Notes under the pieces: generated by a model
Databases searched by the model: none
What the model saw: the letters and a program-made list of their open reading frames with translations, nothing else
Told to the model about the DNA's origin: nothing
Assembly (NCBI GenBank): GCA_943368345.1
Contig: CALRKY020000033.1
Span: 1 to 29,721 of the forward strand
Length of the DNA: 29,721 bases
DNA from: JADCGM01 sp943368345
GTDB taxonomy: Bacteria > Pseudomonadota > Alphaproteobacteria > Sphingomonadales > Sphingomonadaceae
Direction: 5' to 3'
Shown here: one piece after another, positions 24,402 to 29,721 of the stretch
Layout of the letters: the number at the start of each line of letters is the position of its first letter
How positions within the stretch are numbered: position 1 is the first letter of the stretch
Position numbers and translations under genes: made by a program

Positions 24402-24442
24402 TCGAACTATGGTGACAGTGCGAAATTGTCACCGTAGTTCGA
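24402..24442. repeat. REP-like hairpin sharing the GGTGACA core
   Basis: TCGAACTATGGTGACA (24402-24417) pairs with TGTCACCGTAGTTCGA (24427-24442) over 16 base pairs with one G-U wobble and a 9-base loop. The core GGTGACAGTGC is shared with the neighbouring inverted repeats, so it is part of the same repeat family. Confidence 0.8.
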
Positions 24443-24536
24443 TGACGAGGAAGTCGGCGAACTGATTGCCTTGACCGCCTGTGGCTATGTGATGGCCCAC
24501 CGGCGTCCCCGGATCGGGGTCCGGGGCAGGCTCTGG

Positions 24537-24690
24537 CCAGCGTGACGTTCCTGCGACCACTGGCGCTCACCAGACGGTTGTCGCTGTCATAACCATAGGT
24601 CCAGTCGCCATCGCCCTTCAGGTTGCCGCGCGGATCATAGCTGATCTGCGAACTCCCCGACAGGCCGTAACGGTTGAGACCGTCATCGCC
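24537..24690 (-). pseudogene. Fragment of an RHS/YD-repeat gene
   Basis: On the minus strand this stretch encodes DGLNRYGLSGSSQISYDPRG, then NLKGDGDWTYGYDSDNRLVS and ASG, which are typical YD repeats of RHS proteins close to the core. No start, no full core and no toxin domain are present; similarity stops abruptly on both sides, and the right end overlaps the stop codon of the hydrolase gene. RHS proteins are large polymorphic toxins or wrapping proteins of more than 1000 residues, so this is a remnant of about 50 residues. Confidence 0.7.
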
Positions 24691-25729
24691 GCGCCCGCAC
24701 ATCCAGCATGTGCTTGCCGAGAAATTCCTCGATCGCCTGAGTGGCGCGGGCTGGCTGTTCCATCGTTGCCCAGTGGTTGATACCGGGCAGGCGGACAATC
24801 GCTGGCTGGTCGGCAGTTTCGGGGAACCGGTCAACGGCGGCCGTAACAAAGGTGCGGTCTGCCTCCCCCCAGATCAACAGGGCGGGCGCCTTGATCCGGG
24901 CATTGTCAGCGGGCCAGCGCCAGCTTGCGTCCAGGTTGGCAAACATCGTCAGATTGGCCCGGTACCAGTTCATCCCGCCGTTCACCGCCAGCGGATCGGC
25001 CAGCGCCTGCCGGAACAGTTCGCCTTCCGGCCCGGTCAGATCGCCGGCAGCGATCAGATTGCCATAGGCCCCCTGCCAAAACCGTTCGGTGAAGCCGGCT
25101 TTCTGCAAATCGGCGAGCGTCAGTTTTTGAAACCGCTCCATATAGGCGGATCGGCGCTGCTGTTCGGGGTCATGGCTGACGATATCAAGGAACAGATTAT
25201 AGGGCGGCGCGCTGAGGCCGATGACAGCGGTTAGCCGGTCCGGATAGGCTTGCGCATAGGCAAAGGCGAGGGCCGCCCCCCAATCGTGGCCGACCAGCGC
25301 AAAGCGTTTGCGGCCATTCAGCTGTCTTGCCAGACCATCAAGCTGGGCGGCCAATCGGTCAACCCGGTAGGGGGCGGGGTCAACCGGCTTGGCCGAGAGG
25401 CCGGCCCCCAGGCCATCAACAGCCACCACCCGGTAGCGCGATTTCAGCACCTCCATCTGGTCAAAGAAGCTGAACCAATGGGATGGGAAGCCGTGCTGCA
25501 GGATGACCAGCGGCCCGCGCCCCGCTTCGACATAGTGTAACCGGGTGTCACCGGTGCCGAACCACCCCTCGCGGTATTTGATGCCGCCAGCGGCATGCTG
25601 GTTGGCGTAGGTCACCGCCGGGTCTGCCGATGGCGCAGTAGCAGCCGCAGGAGCCGCAGATTGGGCCGCGACGGTCAACAGGCCGCAAGCGGCGATTGCC
25701 ATGATCAATCTGGTGAAACCGCCACGCAT
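24683..25729 (-). CDS. Exported epoxide-hydrolase-like alpha/beta hydrolase
   Basis: A 348-residue hydrolase with a signal peptide (hydrophobic to about residue 22, then Ala/Pro-rich linker). The epoxide/haloalkane-type signatures are HGFPSHW (79-85), nucleophile elbow GHDWG with Asp149, acid Asp291 in WGEAD and His319 in GINHWA. An Asp nucleophile with HGFP points to epoxide hydrolase rather than esterase or haloacetate dehalogenase, which remains an alternative. The last residues (MLDVRARR) read into the RHS fragment, so the original C-terminus may have been trimmed by insertion. It is divergent from the quinohemoprotein gene. Confidence 0.83.
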   Translation of the reverse strand: MRGGFTRLIMAIAACGLLTVAAQSAAPAAATAPSADPAVTYANQHAAGGIKYREGWFGTGDTRLHYVEAGRGPLVILQHGFPSHWFSFFDQMEVLKSRYRVVAVDGLGAGLSAKPVDPAPYRVDRLAAQLDGLARQLNGRKRFALVGHDWGAALAFAYAQAYPDRLTAVIGLSAPPYNLFLDIVSHDPEQQRRSAYMERFQKLTLADLQKAGFTERFWQGAYGNLIAAGDLTGPEGELFRQALADPLAVNGGMNWYRANLTMFANLDASWRWPADNARIKAPALLIWGEADRTFVTAAVDRFPETADQPAIVRLPGINHWATMEQPARATQAIEEFLGKHMLDVRARR

Positions 25730-25842
25730 GGGCCGACCATCCTCTATCGACGGCCAACAGGAAAGGGGCTGCCGCCTATTGCACCAGTCGTCAATAAAAG
25801 TTATCCAATCGGGAAGACGCAGTCAATCCGGGGAGACGGGCG
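25730..25842. promoter_or_regulatory. Divergent control region between hydrolase and quinohemoprotein genes
   Basis: This 113-base gap must hold promoters for both genes. TTGCAC-17-TATCCA (25775-25810 region) is a weak sigma-70-like candidate for the rightward gene. GGGGAGA at 25830-25836 is a good ribosome site for a start near 25843. No operator palindrome was recognised. Confidence 0.35.
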
Positions 25843-27699
25843 CTGTTCCGACATCTGCTCTATGTCATCGGCCTTGCATCGGTCTCAAGCGGGCCTGTGG
25901 CGGCATTGACCGGCCCAACGCCACCGCCCGTCACCGCCCGGGCCGAGCAGCTCTACAAACGGAATTGTGCCGCCTGTCACGACAAGGGGGCCGGTGGAGC
26001 CCCGACCCGGAAGGCGATCAGCGCCCAGTCCAGCACGGCCATCCGGACAGCTCTTGAGACTGGGGTTATGGCAGGGCAAGGGGCCGCCCTTTCCCGCGCC
26101 GACCGGCTGTTGCTGGCCGATCTTTTGGGCAAACCGGTAATGCGCACCGTCAAGACCGGACGCCCCAGCCTCCGCTGCCAAGGGCGGCTGGCCCTGTCCG
26201 GGCCACCGCTGTGGAACCGCTGGGGCAATGGTCTGGAAAATCACCGGTACCAGCCTGCTGCGCGCGGTGGGATCACCCCGGCAACGGTCGGCAAACTTGA
26301 GTTGAAATGGGCGTTCGGATTTGCCGATGCCGCCCGGGCCCGGTCCCAGCCTGCGGTGACAGCGGAAGCCATTTTCACCGGCAGCCAAAGCGGGCGCGTC
26401 TATGCACTCGACACCGCCAGCGGCTGCATCTGGTGGACCTTCGATGCCGCCGCGGAGGTTCGGTCCGCACCGACCCTCGGCACCGACGCGAAGGGCCGGA
26501 TCAACGCACTGTATTTTGGTGACTTCAATGCCAATGTTTATGCAGTCAACCCGCGCACCGGCGCGCTGCTCTGGAAGACATCGGTTCAGGACCATCCACA
26601 GGGGACCCAGACCGGGTCCCTGACCCTGCATGATGGGCGGCTGTTCGTACCGATGTCATCGACGGAGATCGTCAATGCCTATGACAATGGCTATGCCTGC
26701 TGCAAATTCCGGGGCGGCATCACCGCGCTGGATGCCAGGACCGGCAAACCCCTGTGGCGAATGCACACCACCGAACCACCGGTCGAGACGGGCCGCAATG
26801 CTGTTGGCACGCCGTCCTTTGGCCCGTCCGGCGCGCCGGTCTGGTCGACACCGACCGTCGATGTAAAGCGCGGCCTGCTCTATTTCGGAACGGGTGAAAA
26901 TTACTCGTCGCCCGCCAACGGCATGAGCGACGCGATCATCGCGCTCGAATTGTCGACCGGGGCTGTCCGATGGGTGCGCCAGACAATAGCCGGAGATGCC
27001 TGGAACGCTGCGTGCCTGAAGGCTGGCTCGCTTGCCAATTGTCCAAAGGAAGACGGCCCGGATTTTGACTTCGGTGCGCCGCCGATCCTGGCCAAGCTGG
27101 CGAATGGCAAGGACATCCTGCTGGCTGGTCAGAAGTCGGGGATGATCTTCGGGCTTGATCCCGATGCCGACGGCAAGATCCTCTGGGAGGCGAGGGCCGG
27201 AATGGGCGGATTTAACGGCGGGGTCCATTGGGGCATGGCGACGGCGGGGCCAACGCTGTTCGTCGGCATCGCCGATACGCCGGGTAACAAGGGCGCGGTC
27301 GGCCCCCGGCGCAATGGCCTGCATGCCTATCGGTCGGAAACCGGGGAGGCGCTGTGGAGCGTGCTGGAGAAACCGACCTGTGCCACCGGCGGTTTCCAGT
27401 GCGACACAGCCTTGTCAGCCCCGGTTACCCTGACCGATGGAATCGTGTTCGCCGGGGCGCACAACGGGCTGCTGCGCGCCTATTCCTCCCGCGATGGCCG
27501 GTTGCTGTGGTCAACCGACACGCGGCGCAAGTTTGCGACCGTCAACGGGGTGGCCGCGATTGGCGGTTCGATTGATTCGGCCGGCCCGGTGGTTGCCGGC
27601 GGGCGGCTGATCGTCAATTCCGGCTACGACAAATTTGGCGAAATTCCGGGCAATGTGCTGCTTGTCTTCGGCCCCAAGGCTGCGAAAGGTTCAAAATGA
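25843..27699 (+). CDS. PQQ quinohemoprotein, polyvinyl-alcohol-dehydrogenase type
   Basis: A periplasmic quinohemoprotein with an N-terminal cytochrome c domain (heme motif CAACH at 42-46) and an eight-bladed PQQ propeller with repeated W-x-x-x-x-G blade ends (SGRVYALDTASG, LYFGDFNANVYAVN, GGITALDARTGKPLW). A vicinal Cys-Cys at 286-287 recalls the disulfide ring over PQQ in related enzymes. Family members oxidise polyvinyl alcohol or other secondary alcohols, passing electrons to cytochrome c. The first ATG/GTG/TTG (GTG 25897) would remove the signal peptide; CTG at 25843, with GGGGAGA 6 bases upstream, gives FRHLLYVIGLASVSSGPVAA, a plausible leader. The four-base overlap with the VOC gene implies coupling. 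Confidence 0.82.
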   Translation: MFRHLLYVIGLASVSSGPVAALTGPTPPPVTARAEQLYKRNCAACHDKGAGGAPTRKAISAQSSTAIRTALETGVMAGQGAALSRADRLLLADLLGKPVMRTVKTGRPSLRCQGRLALSGPPLWNRWGNGLENHRYQPAARGGITPATVGKLELKWAFGFADAARARSQPAVTAEAIFTGSQSGRVYALDTASGCIWWTFDAAAEVRSAPTLGTDAKGRINALYFGDFNANVYAVNPRTGALLWKTSVQDHPQGTQTGSLTLHDGRLFVPMSSTEIVNAYDNGYACCKFRGGITALDARTGKPLWRMHTTEPPVETGRNAVGTPSFGPSGAPVWSTPTVDVKRGLLYFGTGENYSSPANGMSDAIIALELSTGAVRWVRQTIAGDAWNAACLKAGSLANCPKEDGPDFDFGAPPILAKLANGKDILLAGQKSGMIFGLDPDADGKILWEARAGMGGFNGGVHWGMATAGPTLFVGIADTPGNKGAVGPRRNGLHAYRSETGEALWSVLEKPTCATGGFQCDTALSAPVTLTDGIVFAGAHNGLLRAYSSRDGRLLWSTDTRRKFATVNGVAAIGGSIDSAGPVVAGGRLIVNSGYDKFGEIPGNVLLVFGPKAAKGSK

Positions 27700-28742
27700 C
27701 CAAAACCGGATTGCTGGCGACAATTGGTATGGCGACCGCAATGCTCATCCCGCAGTCCGCACAGGCACAGGGCGGCGGTATTGCCAAGCCTATGGACGGT
27801 CGCCCCCACCTTGGGATGAGACACGCCGCCATGACGGTGTCCGACATTGACGCGACGGTCGCCTTTTATGCCAAGGCCGTGCCCTACAAGGTGGTGAAGC
27901 GGTACCGGGTCAAAGGCAGCGCCTTCCCCCGGTCGTTGCTCGCCCGCCCTCATGCCGAGGTTGACGTGGCGCTGGTGGCGATGCCGACTGGATTTATCCA
28001 GCTGATGGACTTTGAGCCCGGCAAGGCCAGCCCGCCAAATCCGCGACCGGTGATTGGTCCGGGCTACACCCACATCTGCTTCCAGTCGGCGTCCGCTGAC
28101 GCGGCGATCAAGCGGTTTGTCACAGCGGGCCTGTCGGTCATTTCGCGATTCGGGAAACCCGATGGTGTCGACCTTGGTGGCTATGGTGTCCGCTATGCCT
28201 ATGGCCGCGACCCGGACGGCATCATGATCGAAAATGAATCGCTGGACGCACCCAAGCGCAGCGAAGCCGCCTGGATCACCCATATTGCCAATGTCGTGCA
28301 CGACCGGGACGTTATGGTTGCATTTTATGAAAAATTGCTGGCCCGTAAGGTGGACCGGTTGGCGCAGGTTGAAAACCGGCCGACTTTTGATGATGTCGCA
28401 AATATCGACAATCTTGCCATCAAGGGGGCGTGGTTCAACATCGGCAATATGGAGCTGGAGGTGTGGGAATATACCCGCCCCAAGACCCCGGCCCCGGTGG
28501 GCGACCGCAAGCTCGATGAAATCGGTTACAACAGTTTCGGGCTCGAAGTTGCCGACCTGACGGCTGAGCAGACACGGCTGAAACAGCAGGGCATCAGATT
28601 GGCGGGCCGCGCCGTCCAGGTAGGCGGCTGGAACATCCAATATGCCTTTGACCCGGAAGGCAACCTATTCTCGGTCCAGCAAAATCTGTCCGGTGGGCAG
28701 ACTGAGTCTGTTCGGGGATTGGTGCCGACCGCCAGACCGTGA
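27696..28742 (+). CDS. Exported protein with two VOC (glyoxalase-like) domains
   Basis: A 348-residue protein with a signal peptide ending AQA (about residue 24). Two VOC modules follow: about 42-185 (MRHAAMTVSDIDATVAFYAK to DPDGIMIE) and 194-330 (ITHIANVVHDRDVMVAFYEK to DPEGNLFSV). VOC proteins bind a metal and act in isomerisation, dioxygenation or epoxide/fosfomycin chemistry; an exported form is unusual. The first domain has His43 and Glu in MIENES as possible ligands. Its ATG overlaps the quinohemoprotein stop (ATGA), so both products probably act on the same compound in the periplasm. Confidence 0.85.
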   Translation: MTKTGLLATIGMATAMLIPQSAQAQGGGIAKPMDGRPHLGMRHAAMTVSDIDATVAFYAKAVPYKVVKRYRVKGSAFPRSLLARPHAEVDVALVAMPTGFIQLMDFEPGKASPPNPRPVIGPGYTHICFQSASADAAIKRFVTAGLSVISRFGKPDGVDLGGYGVRYAYGRDPDGIMIENESLDAPKRSEAAWITHIANVVHDRDVMVAFYEKLLARKVDRLAQVENRPTFDDVANIDNLAIKGAWFNIGNMELEVWEYTRPKTPAPVGDRKLDEIGYNSFGLEVADLTAEQTRLKQQGIRLAGRAVQVGGWNIQYAFDPEGNLFSVQQNLSGGQTESVRGLVPTARP

Positions 28743-28834
28743 CCATGCCATCGTCTGTCTAGGCACGCGCAGAGTCAGAGAGCCGTGAATGTCGCCGCTC
28801 TGTGCAAGGGGACAGTTTATGCTAACATCTTCCG

Positions 28835-29569
28835 ATGGCAGACACAGTTGCTCCGCAACGCACCCGGCTTAGTCCGGAGAAGCGACGGTCCCTCATCCTT
28901 GATCACACCGCAGAAATTGTCGCGCGGGACGGTGTGGCGGCGCTGTCGATGGAGCGGATTGGCCGGGTTGCCGGGATCAGCAAATCGCTGGTCTATAACT
29001 ATTTCCCGAACCTCACCGAGCTGCTCCGGGAATTGCTGAAACGGGAGTTGCGGCGTCTCCGGCGACGGCAGGCCAATGCGGCAGCGCAGGCCACCACCTT
29101 CGAAGGCCTGGTCCGGGAGGTCACCCACCAATATATCAGCTACATTGCCGAGCGCGGCTTGATCATCGAACGCCTGCAGGCCGAACCCAGCGTTTCCGAT
29201 ATCCATGATCCGACCGAATATGGCCGGGACGCGGCAGTGGACTATCTCGCCAATATCGTTGTGGCCCATTTCGGGCTTCCGCTCGACATTGCACGGGCGG
29301 CGACCGACATTTCCTTCGGTCTGCCGGCCTCCGCAGGGGCCTATCTGCAACGGCATGACATTGATCAACAGGTGATCGAGGACCTGACCGTCACCATGAT
29401 CATGGGAACCATCACCAGCCTGAAGAGCGAATATCTATCGCACCGCCAGCCGCTTCGCCGTGACCTCCCGCCAATCGTTTCGGAAGCAGGCACTGGAGCG
29501 CCAGGTGATTGCGGTTTGGGCATCGCACCGCATCCTCACGCCAACCGCCACGGCGGGAAGCGGCGGTAG
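28835..29569 (+). CDS. TetR-family transcriptional regulator
   Basis: A 244-residue regulator. The helix-turn-helix covers about residues 14-62 (ILDHTAEIVARDGVAALSME, RVAGISKSLVYNYFPNLTEL). The C-terminal ligand domain is not assigned to a known effector class. It follows the quinohemoprotein-VOC pair on the same strand after a 92-base gap, so it may control them. No ribosome site is obvious before the ATG at 28835. The last 11 codons overlap the converging VOC gene. Confidence 0.87.
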   Translation: MADTVAPQRTRLSPEKRRSLILDHTAEIVARDGVAALSMERIGRVAGISKSLVYNYFPNLTELLRELLKRELRRLRRRQANAAAQATTFEGLVREVTHQYISYIAERGLIIERLQAEPSVSDIHDPTEYGRDAAVDYLANIVVAHFGLPLDIARAATDISFGLPASAGAYLQRHDIDQQVIEDLTVTMIMGTITSLKSEYLSHRQPLRRDLPPIVSEAGTGAPGDCGLGIAPHPHANRHGGKRR

Positions 29570-29721
29570 GTCCCGGCCCAGTAGAGGCAGATGCGGTTGC
29601 CGAAGGGGTCGCGGAGGCGGGCTTCGCGCCACCCCCAGCTCTCGTCGCGCGGCATTTGGTCGAACGTTAGCCCTTGAGACGTCAGCATCTTGCACCAGGC
29701 GTCGAGCTCGGGATGTTCGAA
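29536..29721 (-). CDS. VOC-family protein, C-terminal part, cut by window edge
   Basis: The last 61 residues of a glyoxalase/bleomycin-resistance-type protein, reading leftwards from the edge: DAWCKMLTSQGLTFDQMPRD, then WGWREARLRDPFGNRICLYW with the final metal-ligand region, and RRFPPWRLA before the stop. This ending (DPFGNRICLYWAG) is well known in small cytoplasmic VOC proteins. It overlaps the 3' end of the TetR gene by 34 bases in convergent orientation. The start is outside the window. Confidence 0.85.
   Translation of the reverse strand, partial: FEHPELDAWCKMLTSQGLTFDQMPRDESWGWREARLRDPFGNRICLYWAGTYRRFPPWRLA

Noticed and set aside
24443..24536. Minus-strand frame reading GTPVGHHIATGGQGNQFADF
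   Set aside because: It may be another gene scrap, but there is no start, no recognised family and only about 30 residues.
25843..28742. Polyvinyl alcohol degradation operon
   Set aside because: The dehydrogenase is of that type, but no oxidised-PVA hydrolase is recognisable and the neighbours differ; the substrate remains open.

Overview
The window is high-GC chromosomal DNA from an alphaproteobacterium, most likely of the order Sphingomonadales. I base this on a TIGR02300 (FYDLN-type) protein divergent from a class II EPSP synthase, a STAS-MlaE/MlaF/MlaD/lipoprotein operon, PQQ enzymes, TonB-dependent uptake and several Tat/Sec-exported hydrolases. The genus cannot be fixed from the sequence alone.

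Layout. 1-80 is the N-terminal end of an IS5-type transposase running off the left edge. 253-404 holds tRNA-Ala(GGC) and hairpins. 402-2833 has the TIGR02300 gene divergent from aroA, which is followed by a SAM methyltransferase. 2859-6166 is an iron block: a Fur-box-like site, a 57-residue bacterioferritin-associated ferredoxin (bfd), a lipoprotein with cadherin-like and PQQ sugar/sorbosone dehydrogenase domains, bacterioferritin (bfr) and a Tat-exported proline-iminopeptidase-like hydrolase. 6173-7965 (minus) is a MerR regulator with a ferritin-like diiron oxidase candidate. 8030-10857 has a GNAT gene, then two homologous small membrane proteins flanking an XRE/MmyB-type regulator and a limonene-epoxide-hydrolase-like enzyme. 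11040-15427 has a second GNAT, dinB and pepN. 15454-18906 (minus) is an Mla-type lipid transport operon. 19007-20478 has a sugar-nucleotidyltransferase-like gene and a HAD-IB phosphatase. 20555-23507 (minus) has an arginase-family ureohydrolase and a TonB-dependent receptor preceded by a Zur-box-like site, which suggests zinc uptake.

23557-24690 is a scar-like accessory island: the start of a REP-associated (RAYT-type) transposase reading frame, an AT-rich orphan membrane-protein gene enclosed by inverted copies of a repeat, a strong hairpin sharing the repeat core, and a fragment of an RHS (YD-repeat) gene. From 24683 to the right end lies an export-oriented oxidation/hydrolysis cluster: an epoxide-hydrolase-like protein divergent from a quinohemoprotein of the polyvinyl-alcohol-dehydrogenase type, an exported two-domain VOC protein, a TetR regulator, and a VOC gene cut by the right edge.

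Most of the window is well-packed ordinary chromosome. The parts that deserve a second look are the island at 23.5-24.7 kb, the duplicated membrane-protein family around the MmyB-type regulator, the metal-regulatory sites, and the quinohemoprotein gene, whose signal peptide can only be reached from a CTG codon.
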